A stretch of 34,165 nucleotides of DNA from Clostridia bacterium. Lineage in GTDB: Bacteria > Bacillota > Clostridia > Christensenellales > Christensenellaceae. Within the stretch, counting starts at the first letter, position 1. Each line of letters opens with the position of its first letter. This document shows, piece by piece, positions 8,900 through 16,909 of the stretch. The stretch is taken from positions 1 to 34,165 of the forward strand of contig JAAUYQ010000099.1 of the NCBI GenBank assembly GCA_014805015.1. Direction: 5' to 3'. The translations under genes were made by a program, and so were the position numbers. The notes below the pieces were generated by a model that did no database searches, was not told where the DNA came from, and saw only the letters and a program-made list of their open reading frames with translations.

Positions 8900-9987
8900 G
8901 TCGCAGCCGCATCAGCCATCTGTGCCGCGCCGGCTTTCACTTCAATTCTGCTCCCTGCACCGATCAGCGCACTGTCTCTCGGATCTGCTGTTGTAATAAA
9001 CACCTGCAGATCCTGCAGACTGCCAAGCAGATTGCGGCGGCGCTCCTCATCCAGTTCGGAGAGCACATCATCGAGCAGAAAAACCGGCATCTTCCCGGAT
9101 ACATCGCGCAGAATGCGCAGACAGGCAATTTTCACCGCGAGCATCAGAGTACGCTGCTGGCCCTGCGAGGCATAGCTTTTCACCGGCCGGCCGTTGATCG
9201 TGAAGATGACGTCATCCCGCTGCGGGCCTGCAACGCTCGCATACGCCAGTCTCTCCCGATGCGAGAGCGCCCTGAGCTCTGCCTCAATGTCCTCGCCGGG
9301 AAGCGTTGAATGGTAGGCGATTTCAATACGTTCATCCGAACCGGAGATTTCCTTGTGCACCTGCTCCACATAAGCATTCAGCTTGGCAATATACTTGAGG
9401 CGGTTGCGCAGAATAATCCGGATGCAGGGCGCCGCCTCCGCGTTGTAGGTCGCGATCAGCTCCTCCGCGTGCGGGGCATCCGGCTTCTTGAGCACCTTGT
9501 TTTTTTCCGCCAGCAGACGCGCGTACTTGCGCAGGGCGTCCACATAGGTCGGACGGATCTTGCTGATTTCGCTGTCCAGGAGATTGCGCCGCAGACCCGG
9601 GCCTTCACGGACAGTACGGATATCGTCAGGCGAAAAAGAGACCGTCAGCAGTGTGCCGATGATCTCTTTGATGGTGCGCACCGCACTGCCGTTCTTCTTG
9701 TAGCTTTTCCGGCCGTCCGGCAGTATAGCTGCCTCAATGCTCCCGCGGCGTCCGCCCTCCCGGTACTCAACTCTCACGTAGGCACTCTCGGCGCCGCCCC
9801 GCACCAGGGAAGTCTCCGCTCCAGGACGGAACGACTTACCGTTGGCCGCAACTGCCGCTGCCTCAATGAGATTTGTTTTCCCCTGGGCGTTTTCCCCGTA
9901 GACGACATTGACCCGGCTGGAAAAGCCGCTGAGATCGAGACGGGCGTAATTCCTGAAATTGTAGAGTCTGATCCGGGTTATTTCCAT
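8896..9987 (-). CDS. recF: DNA replication and repair protein RecF
   Basis: This 363-residue SMC-like ATPase of the RecFOR pathway loads RecA at single-strand gaps and helps restart replication. Walker A is GENAQGKT at 31-38, the ABC signature lies in SYASQGQQRTLML, and Walker B is PVFLLDDVLSELDEERR, all conserved and in order. The reading frame is open 27 codons further upstream into dnaN. ATG 9987 is preferred because MEITRIRLYNFRNY is the standard N-terminus of the family. No clear Shine-Dalgarno sequence precedes it. With the dnaN stop only 11 bases away, termination-reinitiation is likely. The S4-domain gene usually found between dnaN and recF in many Firmicutes is missing. The 3' end overlaps the transglutaminase-like gene. 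Confidence 0.96.
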   Translation of the reverse strand: MEITRIRLYNFRNYARLDLSGFSSRVNVVYGENAQGKTNLIEAAAVAANGKSFRPGAETSLVRGGAESAYVRVEYREGGRRGSIEAAILPDGRKSYKKNGSAVRTIKEIIGTLLTVSFSPDDIRTVREGPGLRRNLLDSEISKIRPTYVDALRKYARLLAEKNKVLKKPDAPHAEELIATYNAEAAPCIRIILRNRLKYIAKLNAYVEQVHKEISGSDERIEIAYHSTLPGEDIEAELRALSHRERLAYASVAGPQRDDVIFTINGRPVKSYASQGQQRTLMLAVKIACLRILRDVSGKMPVFLLDDVLSELDEERRRNLLGSLQDLQVFITTADPRDSALIGAGSRIEVKAGAAQMADAAAT

Positions 9988-9998
9988 CCGAACGAATG

Positions 9999-11096
9999 CT
10001 AGCGGTTCACCTGAATCGGCAGGATCAGGTATCCATAGGACTGGATACCATGCCGTTCGAAGGCACACGGACTGGTGCTGGTATTGAAAACCATCTCCAC
10101 CTCTTCGTCCTCAATCGCTTTGAGAACATCCATCACAAAACGGCCGTTGAGCGCAATGCGCAGGTCGTCTCCCTGCGTGATTGCCGGCAGGGACTCACTG
10201 AGCTGACCGGCCTGTGAGGCTGCTTCCAGGCTGAGATCGTTGTCATGAATGTCGAACATGACCACGTTGTTCTCCTCGCCGCTCGCAATCACGCTCGCCC
10301 GCTGCAGTGCCTCAAGCAGCATCAGGCGGTCTGCCCGCACTCTGATCGCAAAACTCTTTGGGAACAGGGAATCGTAGCGCACATACCGGCCTTCCAGGAG
10401 CTGCGTCGTAATCTCTGTGGTCCCAACCGAAAAACAGGCCCGGCTCGCATCAAAGCGGATGGACATCTCCTCTTCCGTGTCCTGCATGGCGCGCACTGCT
10501 TCCCTGAGTGCCCGCGACGGAATCACAAAGGAACCTTCCATATCAGAAAGGATCGTATCGGAGCGCACCGCCATCCGGAAACCGTCAAGCGCCACCAGTG
10601 TCAGCCGGTCCTTCTCAAGCTGGAAGAGCACTCCGGTCAGGATCGGTTTGTCTTCGTTCACCGCTACTGCAAACACGACCTGCTCGATCATGCGGCGCAG
10701 CTGCGCCTGCGGCAGACTGACCGGCGCTGTTTCCTCGACCTGCGGCGGCACTGGGAATTCGTCCGCATTCTGCATCCGCAGATCCACTTTGGCAGAGAGG
10801 CACTGCAGATACAGCGCCGACTGCCCGGAGGTCGTCACTGTCACGTCTGCATCCGGCAGCCGGCGTACAATTTCTCCAAGCAGTCTTGCTGGCACGGCCG
10901 CCCGGCCGTCGTTATTGACAATGGCATCAAGCTCGGTCCGGATCGAAAGCGTTGAGTCCGTGGCCCGCAGCACAACGCGGTTGTCCCGGCACTCAATCAG
11001 TATGCAGTCCTGGATAGTGTTCTGGACCTTGCCGATCGCGTGCTGAACCGCACTCACAGCTTCATTGAGATCAGATCTGGTGCAGACGAATTGCAT
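9999..11096 (-). CDS. dnaN: DNA polymerase III beta subunit (sliding clamp)
   Basis: This 365-residue sliding clamp tethers the replicative polymerase and many repair factors to DNA. The three-domain clamp organisation is visible, with ILTGVLFQL and LVALDGFRMAVR in the second domain, ALNGRFVMDVLKAIEDEEVEM in the third, and the C-terminal YLILPIQVNR. That tail closely resembles the usual clamp ending, which contributes to the peptide-binding pocket. ATG 11096 has AGGAGG six bases upstream. The gene lies 343 bases after dnaA on the same strand, so it may have its own promoter; an AT-rich TAAATATATAAG lies just before the ribosome binding site, but no clear -35 is seen. recF follows after 11 bases. 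Confidence 0.97.
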   Translation of the reverse strand: MQFVCTRSDLNEAVSAVQHAIGKVQNTIQDCILIECRDNRVVLRATDSTLSIRTELDAIVNNDGRAAVPARLLGEIVRRLPDADVTVTTSGQSALYLQCLSAKVDLRMQNADEFPVPPQVEETAPVSLPQAQLRRMIEQVVFAVAVNEDKPILTGVLFQLEKDRLTLVALDGFRMAVRSDTILSDMEGSFVIPSRALREAVRAMQDTEEEMSIRFDASRACFSVGTTEITTQLLEGRYVRYDSLFPKSFAIRVRADRLMLLEALQRASVIASGEENNVVMFDIHDNDLSLEAASQAGQLSESLPAITQGDDLRIALNGRFVMDVLKAIEDEEVEMVFNTSTSPCAFERHGIQSYGYLILPIQVNR

Positions 11097-11439
11097 GCCT
11101 TTCCTCCTTATCTCTTATATATTTAGGCAGTCATGGTGGTAGTAGGGGGCGTGGACCGGGTGGACGGAGCCCGCAAAGCCTGCCGTCATGCAGGCTAGAG
11201 GCTCCCTGCCGCCGGCGGATGGGCTCTGCACAGACGGCTCATAAATGAGGCGCACTCGTGGGCGCACCGTGCACAGTTCAGGGCTGTCTGAGCCCGGCCG
11301 CTGCCGGCAGCCGGATGCCGCTCAGTTGTCCCCCGCAGCCGCAGGGCCCGAATCATCCACGCGCCGTGGAAAGCACTGCCGGGGCCGCTTCCTGCCGCTC
11401 CCGCCGGCGGCGGGTTTCCCGGTGGACGGCTGCCGGAAA
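11097..11439. other. dnaA-dnaN intergenic region with hairpins
   Basis: This 343-base GC-rich interval holds no recognisable gene and no DnaA-box consensus. Two hairpins can be seen: AGCCTGC/GCAGGCT with a 6-nt loop (11177-11196), and CCCGCC-GGC-GGCGGG (11400-11414) about 25 bases beyond the dnaA stop. Neither is followed by a T-tract on the minus strand. They might act as pause or attenuation sites between dnaA and dnaN. Confidence 0.4.
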
Positions 11440-13080
11440 TCAGGTGTTTCGCAGCCGCGCCATCAGATCGTCTATGTCTTTCTTTATATTGGCATCCGAA
11501 TGCATCGCTTTGGCTATTTTTTCCTCTGCATGCATGACTGTCGTATGATCTTTTTTACCAAAAAACTCGGCGATTTTCGAGTAACTCAGTTCCGTCATGT
11601 CCCGGATGATAAACATGGCCACCTGGCGCGGAAAGACAATATCTTTCGACTTGCGCGGGCTGCGCAGGTTCTTTTCATCGACGCCGTAGAATTCACAGAC
11701 CGCATCAAGCACACGCTCGGGAGTGACGTTTTTCTGTTTCTGAGAGGCGAAAAGTTCCGCGAGTGCCCGGCGTGCCAGGTCTTCATCAATAAAACGGGTG
11801 CCAAGCGAAGCACGGTTCAGATCCGTGTAGGCTATGACACGCTTCAGGGCTCCCTCGAGGGTCCGGATGTTGGCGTTTGGCTGACTGGCAATATAATAGA
11901 AGACCTCGTCGCGAATCGGCAGGCTGCCCGGACGCTGCAGCCGTTCCGCCTTCTTCATCAGAATGGCCACCCGGGTCTCATAGTCCGGCATCTTTATGTC
12001 AGCGATAAGACCCTGCTCGAAGCGCGATACGATGCGTTCCTCGAGCTGCTCAAGTTCCTTCGGCGGCCGGTCGGATGAAATGATGATCTGCTTGTTGGCC
12101 GTCTGCAGCTCATTGAATGTGTGAAAGAATTCGTCCTGCGTCTTGTCTTTGCCGGCAATGAACTGAATGTCATCAATCATCAGGACATCCACTCGGCGGT
12201 ACTTGTTGCGGAACTGCTCTCGCATGTCAATGTTGGCGTTCGTGCGGCCGATCATGTTCACCAGTTCGTTGGTAAACTTCTCGCTCGTCACATACACAAT
12301 CTTCCGCGTTGGATCGTCACGCAGGATCGCGTTGGCGATCGCGTGCATCAGATGTGTCTTGCCAAGCCCCACGCCGCCGTACAGAAACAGCGGATTATAG
12401 ACAAGACCGGGACTGTTGGCGACGGCCAGGGCCGCATTGCTTGCGAACATGTTGCTTTCGCCGACAACAAATGTATCGAAGGTATGTTCCGGGTTGATCG
12501 CGGCAGAGCCTTCGGAGCCGGACGCAGGCGAAGAAGCCAGTTCGCGCACGTCCGGCACATGCCGGGGAGGCGGCGGCTGTTCGCGGGGGCTGTACGGTGC
12601 CGGCAGCTCCTCAGCCGGAGGATACGGTGCCTCCGGATAATTTGCGGCTTCCGGCTCCTCCACTTCGGCCGGCTCAACATCCTCCATCAGGAACGGATCG
12701 AGATCAAGTTCCGGTGCAAGCGGCTCATACTCCCGCTCCGGTTCCACCTCCGGCTCTGCCTCTTCCTCTGCTTCCGGCTCACTTGCAACTGCGCGGTCAT
12801 AGAGCTCCTTTTCCTGTGGCGAGACAAAGCATACGCTTATGTTCCGGTTCGGCTGGCCGTTGATCTCCTCGTAGGCAGACTGCAGCGCCTTCTGCACCTT
12901 GTCCGCATACTTCTGCTCCATGATCTTCTTGTGCTGGTCGTTGGAGACCTCGAAATAATAAATATCGTCTTCTTCGAGGAACGGATACGTCCGCTTGAAC
13001 CAGATCTGAAACTGAAAGTCCGCGAGCTCCTGTTCGATCAGCGTGAGGGCTTTTTTCCAAATGACATCATAGCCGGCCAT
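11440..13080 (-). CDS. dnaA: Chromosomal replication initiator protein DnaA
   Basis: This 546-residue initiator binds DnaA boxes at oriC, unwinds the origin and loads the helicase. Domain I covers about 1-88. A long acidic, proline-rich domain II runs from about 92 to 195. The AAA+ domain III has Walker A GGVGLGKT at 235-242, Walker B VLMIDDIQFI at 299-308, and the sensor and arginine-finger region SRFEQGL. Domain IV carries the family signature DHTTVMHAEEKI at 511-522 for duplex DNA binding. The protein is longer than the usual 440-470 residues because of the linker. ATG 13080 has GGAAGAGG six bases upstream; the 68 additional upstream codons lack family similarity. It lies beside the origin and probably regulates itself through the nearby boxes. 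Confidence 0.97.
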   Translation of the reverse strand: MAGYDVIWKKALTLIEQELADFQFQIWFKRTYPFLEEDDIYYFEVSNDQHKKIMEQKYADKVQKALQSAYEEINGQPNRNISVCFVSPQEKELYDRAVASEPEAEEEAEPEVEPEREYEPLAPELDLDPFLMEDVEPAEVEEPEAANYPEAPYPPAEELPAPYSPREQPPPPRHVPDVRELASSPASGSEGSAAINPEHTFDTFVVGESNMFASNAALAVANSPGLVYNPLFLYGGVGLGKTHLMHAIANAILRDDPTRKIVYVTSEKFTNELVNMIGRTNANIDMREQFRNKYRRVDVLMIDDIQFIAGKDKTQDEFFHTFNELQTANKQIIISSDRPPKELEQLEERIVSRFEQGLIADIKMPDYETRVAILMKKAERLQRPGSLPIRDEVFYYIASQPNANIRTLEGALKRVIAYTDLNRASLGTRFIDEDLARRALAELFASQKQKNVTPERVLDAVCEFYGVDEKNLRSPRKSKDIVFPRQVAMFIIRDMTELSYSKIAEFFGKKDHTTVMHAEEKIAKAMHSDANIKKDIDDLMARLRNT

Positions 13081-13202
13081 GCACAACCTCTTCCTACTTG
13101 TTTGATGGAGCCAGGGCATCCTGCCCGCTGCCAGAGCGGAGTTGTACACGGCGTTTCCACACCATACCCCCCCAACTTGCCGCAGGTCCGGGCCTGCAGG
13201 CC

Positions 13203-13246
13203 GCGAATGCAGATCCATACTATCACAAATCCGCCGGCATTCGCAA
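13203..13246 (-). promoter_or_regulatory. dnaA promoter flanked by inverted repeat
   Basis: On the minus strand TTGCGA (13241-13246) and TAGTAT (13217-13222, preceded by TGA, giving an extended -10) are 18 bases apart, about 135 bases upstream of the dnaA start. An 8-bp perfect inverted repeat, GCGAATGC (13203-13210) and GCATTCGC (13237-13244), flanks the -10 and touches the -35. The -35 is identical to that of gyrBA. Confidence 0.5.
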
Positions 13247-13387
13247 ACAACTCCGATCGCTTGATAGAGCCATTTTTTGCTCATTCAGACAAACGAACCG
13301 GACCGATGTCCAGGTTGATCCCCAGCGGGAATACACCGTCAGAAACGGCGACGCGGAGCCATTTGCGCTGCAGCTGTCCCACTTCTA

Positions 13388-13544
13388 TTATCCACGTATC
13401 CACTAAGTTATCCACAGGTAATGATGTAACATAGCAAAGCCACCGGCGAAATATTACATTAAAAACTTAAAAGCATGATTGAGCCATTCTTCCTGCAGCC
13501 GAAATGGTGGATAAAATGGTGGATACCGTGGACAAGGTGGACAG
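13388..13544. other. Chromosomal origin oriC: DnaA-box clusters around an AT-rich element
   Basis: Plus-oriented boxes are TTATCCACG (13388-13396), GTATCCACT (13396-13404) and the perfect consensus TTATCCACA (13408-13416). On the other strand a second cluster contains GGTGGATAA (13506-13514), GGTGGATAC (13518-13526), CGTGGACAA (13527-13535) and GGTGGACAG (13536-13544), with starts spaced 12, 9 and 9 bases. Between them lies the most AT-rich stretch of the region (about 13450-13480, ATATTACATTAAAAACTTAA), a plausible unwinding element. Position upstream of dnaA and box density support this as oriC. Exact limits are not determinable by eye. A double 8-bp palindrome follows at 13613-13629. Confidence 0.88.
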
Positions 13545-13660
13545 ACAACGTCGGCAGTGGCGGCAAAATATATCACGGATTCTGTGCGTCAATATCTTAT
13601 TCACCGGTGGGGATGCGCATTATGCGCATGAGGACGGCCGGGTGGAGCTTCTGGGGACAC

Positions 13661-13682
13661 AAAAAGACCCGCGCTGCGGGCC
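13661..13682 (-). terminator. Rho-independent terminator of the phosphatase operon
   Basis: Read on the minus strand, a short GC stem CCCGC-AGC-GCGGG is followed by TCTTTTTG. It lies about 20 bases past the metallophosphatase stop and would stop that transcript before it enters oriC. Confidence 0.75.
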
Positions 13683-13700
13683 GGTGCATGGAAATGTGCC

Positions 13701-14603
13701 TTAGCGGTATCCGGGCGCATAGACACGAAAAGTGTTATCAAGGCAGTAGGCACCCAGCCTTCCCCCCTGAACGCATCCGCAGTCGACAGCGATGTTGTTG
13801 GCGAACGAAAAGATCTCAGAAGCGCCATCACGGCGTATCTCGGCCGTCCACTTATGACCGCTGACAACGGTGCGTTCGTCCGGCAAAATGGGTTCATAAT
13901 AGTCGAAGCCGCGCCGCATGAAATCCCGGAGTGTCCAGTCGGAAAAGCGCGGCCGCTCCAGAAAGCCCCTTGTTGCTTCGTGTACCAGAATAAATTTTCT
14001 GCTTCCGACACTGGTTTCCACGACAGCCGGGGCGTTCTCCAGATAATGAAGGATCTCACGACGTTTATCGACAGGAAGGGCACGAAACTGTCTGAGCGTC
14101 GAGGAGCCGCCGTCAAGCATCCAGGCGGCATAGAGCATCTGATCAAACAGGGAGGCGCGGGCGCGGCCTTCCTCGGGCCGGAAACCGAAATGAGGCCCGA
14201 GGCGCAGCAGAAAATAATCATGATTACCGGGGATGTATGTTATTTCCGGTCGGAAGATCACATCACAGAGGACATCCATTGAAGCTGGTCCGCGGTCAAT
14301 GGCGTCTCCGAGAACATACAGCCGGTCGCACTTGCGCAGGTTCATGCTTGTGAGAAGCCATTTGTACTGATCGATACAGCCGTGAATATCGCTCATCACC
14401 CACTGCACAGGCGGGTCGTCTCCCAAAGGTATTCCTAAAGGCATGGAGAACAGCGGTCTTTCGGCATTGAGCGCTGCAAGCGCTTCTTCCGGTGTGTAGC
14501 TTTCCCTCTCGTGCAGTGCTCCGAGGCCGAAAGGCGCAGTCAGTTCGCAATCATCCGGGGACGGCGAAGCTTCTGAAGTACCGAGGGTCTTTTCCGTCTC
14601 CAT
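13701..14603 (-). CDS. PPP-type metallophosphatase (serine/threonine phosphatase-like)
   Basis: This 300-residue calcineurin-like metallophosphoesterase has the full PPP signature: SDIHGC at 71-76 (metal-binding Asp and His), GDAIDRGP at 99-106, GNHDYF at 126-131, and later LVHEATRGF and SGHKWT supplying further metal-binding His residues. These motifs place it with bacterial serine/threonine phosphatases and ApaH-like enzymes. The substrate (phosphoprotein, dinucleotide or other) cannot be chosen. About 65 N-terminal residues precede the domain, a longer lead than in simple PrpA-type enzymes. No signal peptide or membrane span is seen. The ATG lies two bases after the stop of the coiled-coil gene, so the two are translationally linked, and a terminator ends the unit just before oriC. 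Confidence 0.85.
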   Translation of the reverse strand: METEKTLGTSEASPSPDDCELTAPFGLGALHERESYTPEEALAALNAERPLFSMPLGIPLGDDPPVQWVMSDIHGCIDQYKWLLTSMNLRKCDRLYVLGDAIDRGPASMDVLCDVIFRPEITYIPGNHDYFLLRLGPHFGFRPEEGRARASLFDQMLYAAWMLDGGSSTLRQFRALPVDKRREILHYLENAPAVVETSVGSRKFILVHEATRGFLERPRFSDWTLRDFMRRGFDYYEPILPDERTVVSGHKWTAEIRRDGASEIFSFANNIAVDCGCVQGGRLGAYCLDNTFRVYAPGYR

Positions 14604-14605
14604 GA

Positions 14606-15004
14606 TCAGGTTGCCTTTTCCGGCTGATTCCAGCCGAATTTCTCGTAAGTCTCACGGATTCCGCTGAGAATCTCCTTCTGCAGCTTTTCGTTTGCTGCCG
14701 ACTCTTTCCGGAGATTTGCAAGTACCGAAAGTGCTTCTTTGAGTTCATCCATCAGACGGCGGCTTCGCACTGTCTCTTTGGTCAGCTGTTCAAGCTGTTC
14801 GTCATTGCCTGCGGGATCAAAGTCCTTGTTTTCCTGCAGATCACGTAGCACGCGCTGCACAGTGTGCAGATCTCCTTCGAGCCGGTTCACTTCCTCCTGC
14901 GACTCCTCAAGCTTACCCGCAATCTTCTTGTGCTCCCGCCTGGCAAGTTCAAGTGAATGCAGCTGCTCTTTCAGATGTCTGTCCCGCTCCTCCAGATTAT
15001 GCAT
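14606..15004 (-). CDS. Cytoplasmic coiled-coil protein
   Basis: This 132-residue protein is not recognised. Heptad-like spacing of Leu and charged residues runs almost end to end (for example KIAGKLEESQEEVNRLEGDL near 27-46), predicting a long coiled coil with a short break near DFDPAGNDEQ. The last 12 residues (KFGWNQPEKAT) leave the heptads. There is no signal peptide or transmembrane segment. ATG 15004 has GGGGAGA five bases upstream. The phosphatase start lies two bases after the stop, which suggests the two products act together, for example as a scaffold or partner. That is an inference from gene spacing alone. Confidence 0.7.
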   Translation of the reverse strand: MHNLEERDRHLKEQLHSLELARREHKKIAGKLEESQEEVNRLEGDLHTVQRVLRDLQENKDFDPAGNDEQLEQLTKETVRSRRLMDELKEALSVLANLRKESAANEKLQKEILSGIRETYEKFGWNQPEKAT

Positions 15005-15086
15005 GGAACTCTCCCCTCTCAGATTCTTGTATCTCTTCCCCCTCTTTTAACCGCATCGGTCAGGCGGCAAACGGCAGGCGCGCGGC

Positions 15087-16022
15087 TCAGCAGGTGCTGC
15101 CGGTCTGTCCCGGCTCTGTCTGGGCATACATCGCGAGAGCTTTCTGCAGGCTTTTCCGAACAGCCTGCCGCAGATCTGCCGGCTGCAGCAGCTCAGCAAG
15201 ATCACTGTAGAGAAGCGCAAACCGGAGAAGCGTCGGACGTGGTGCCCGGATGATGGCGATCAGCCACTCATCGCTGCCGGAGCCGAATGACACGTCGTCG
15301 CCAAACTGGCTGCGGATACTCCCGATAGCGCTGCGCTTTACGCTGAAACGTGCGCTGCAGGGACGGGCCGGCTTCTCACTGCTGAGCTTGCGGGCGGCTG
15401 CGTCGAATATCCGCACATCGTGCAGTTCACTGATGCTCTGCTGCATCACTGTACCATCCTCAAAGCGGCAGGTGACGAAATGCCGGCCGCCTTCGGTGCT
15501 CATCAGAAGCGGCTGGAAATGACGACGGACAAATGATCTTACCCCATCACCGCTGACCGGGAAATCTGCTGCGATGTATTTCTGCATCCGCACTGCCTGT
15601 TCCAGAATCCAGACACTGCGCGGCTCACTGACCTGGGAAGCCCGGGACCGAAAATGCAGATTTCCCATCCGGCCGATCCGTCCGGCCAGATCTGCTTTCC
15701 TGGCTGTGCTCAGTGCATGATTGGCCTGGACGCTGTCGAGTATCTGCTGCAGCTCCGGCTCGGTGAACGGATGAAGCAGGTAAAAACCGGACCGCAGCAT
15801 ACTTTCCTGTCCTCCGCTTACGCGCCGATGCTCGTGATACTTGATTTCGTCCCGGTATTCGGCCAGGTCGCTGAGCAGACGCCGGAGAACTTTTGGTTTT
15901 ACGTCAATACCATGCTCCCTGCGCAGCAGCTCCCTGATTTCTTTTTGAGAGAGCGGATGATCCTGATCTGTGTGGTGCCAGAGAATCTCCATGATCCGGA
16001 CGCTCAGAGATCCGTCAGCCAT
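15087..16022 (-). CDS. WYL-like transcriptional regulator
   Basis: In this 311-residue protein, residues 1-60 form a winged helix-turn-helix (RIMEILWHHTD, then SQKEIRELLRREHGIDVKP, then VLRRLLSDL). A long region follows that resembles a divergent WYL sensor domain: RSVWILEQAVRMQKYI near 136-151 and a beta-rich section around 165-225. It is followed by a C-terminal alpha/beta segment with RFALLYSDLAELL, comparable to the WCX extension. WYL regulators respond to nucleic-acid or nucleotide ligands and often control DNA-damage or defence genes. The canonical W-Y-L triplet is not obvious, so assignment is by overall architecture. ATG 16022 has GGAGG five bases upstream. The coiled-coil gene starts 82 bases downstream and may be co-transcribed. 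Confidence 0.65.
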   Translation of the reverse strand: MADGSLSVRIMEILWHHTDQDHPLSQKEIRELLRREHGIDVKPKVLRRLLSDLAEYRDEIKYHEHRRVSGGQESMLRSGFYLLHPFTEPELQQILDSVQANHALSTARKADLAGRIGRMGNLHFRSRASQVSEPRSVWILEQAVRMQKYIAADFPVSGDGVRSFVRRHFQPLLMSTEGGRHFVTCRFEDGTVMQQSISELHDVRIFDAAARKLSSEKPARPCSARFSVKRSAIGSIRSQFGDDVSFGSGSDEWLIAIIRAPRPTLLRFALLYSDLAELLQPADLRQAVRKSLQKALAMYAQTEPGQTGSTC

Positions 16023-16231
16023 GCTATCCTCCTTCCATAAGCTGCCCGTTCGGGCCGGCCCTTCAGCCCCGGCCTCTGTTTTTACTATACGCAGACCGGT
16101 GCGCCGTTTCGGGCCTATCCTGGACTTGGAAAGAAGGGATATGCTGTTTCGAGCCTATCCAGATGCGGGTGCTGGGATATGCCGCCCGCAGCCTGTGTGA
16201 CTTCCGCTGAACACGCCGATTCTGAACCGAC

Positions 16232-16270
16232 AAAAAGGCCGCCCGCCGGTCTGAATACCGGTGAGCGGCC
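16232..16270 (-). terminator. Rho-independent terminator after the duplicated cassette
   Basis: On the minus strand GGCCGC...ACCGGT...CCGGC...GCGGCC folds into a long GC-rich hairpin (16237-16270) followed by TTTTT. It starts about 20 bases past the stop of the last cassette gene and separates the cassette from the WYL-like regulator operon. Confidence 0.85.
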
Positions 16271-16291
16271 CTGTAGGCAGTGCAGTGTACC

Positions 16292-16909
16292 TCAGTTCCT
16301 GGGCTGATCCACGAACTTGACGTATTCCTGCAGTCCCTCGTACTGTTCGTCTGCACGGGAACCCGCGCGGGCGAATACGCCTCTGGCATCATCCTTGGTC
16401 AGCTGGCCGGAGGCAACGAGAGAGACGACAAAGGCAGCGAACGCTTCGGAAAGATCCTCTGCCGTGAGCTGTTCTGTGCAGCGCGTTGAGCAGATGAGAT
16501 CGCCGAGCGTATCGTTCCACATGATCCCGACCAGAGATTTGACATCGCCGAACCGGTCCTGCAGCTCGTCCATGAAAGTCTGGGCCATTACCCGGAACTG
16601 GGCGGCCGGCGCCGGACCGTCCTCCCCGCCGCCGGGCTCGACGGCTGTCAGCAGAATCCGGTCAAGGAGACTCGCTGTCTGCTCAGCGTCGAGTCCGGCC
16701 TCCGCCACGTACACCCAGAAAAAAGAGGCAAAGATGTCAATGAAAACCCCTTCGGGAATCTCCGGATCGATCAGTGTCCGGCGCGTCATAAAGCCGTCTT
16801 CATCGGTGACAGCGAGTGAGGCGAGTCCGTGCACTTCTTCGTCAATATCTTCGAGCGTTTTGGCGAAGTCGGAGATCAGATCATCCATCTTTTCTGTTTC
16901 AGCACTCAT
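16292..16909 (-). CDS. Unknown protein, large member of duplicated cassette (copy 2)
   Basis: This 205-residue acidic protein belongs to no family I recognise. It is a paralogue of the 230-residue product at 17320-18012. The shared core is FIDIFASFFWVYVAEAGLD (near 55-73) against FVHLLGAFFWDYVKQENLD in the other copy. Further C-terminal matches are RFGD...WN...GDL and TAEDLSEAFAAFVVSLVASG with TKDDA. It is predicted mostly helical, with no signal peptide and no convincing transmembrane span; the FFW segment is an amphipathic helix. ATG 16909 overlaps the stop of its small partner (ATGA) and has GAGGAGG seven bases upstream, so the pair is translationally coupled. A strong terminator follows. 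Function is unknown. Confidence 0.75.
   Translation of the reverse strand: MSAETEKMDDLISDFAKTLEDIDEEVHGLASLAVTDEDGFMTRRTLIDPEIPEGVFIDIFASFFWVYVAEAGLDAEQTASLLDRILLTAVEPGGGEDGPAPAAQFRVMAQTFMDELQDRFGDVKSLVGIMWNDTLGDLICSTRCTEQLTAEDLSEAFAAFVVSLVASGQLTKDDARGVFARAGSRADEQYEGLQEYVKFVDQPRN

Noticed and set aside
13081-13284. N-terminal extension of DnaA by 68 codons
   Set aside because: It crosses the predicted dnaA promoter, lacks family similarity, and ATG 13080 has a good ribosome binding site.
11245-13434. Long plus-strand frames opposite dnaA
   Set aside because: Antisense shadows of dnaA with no ribosome binding site or family similarity.
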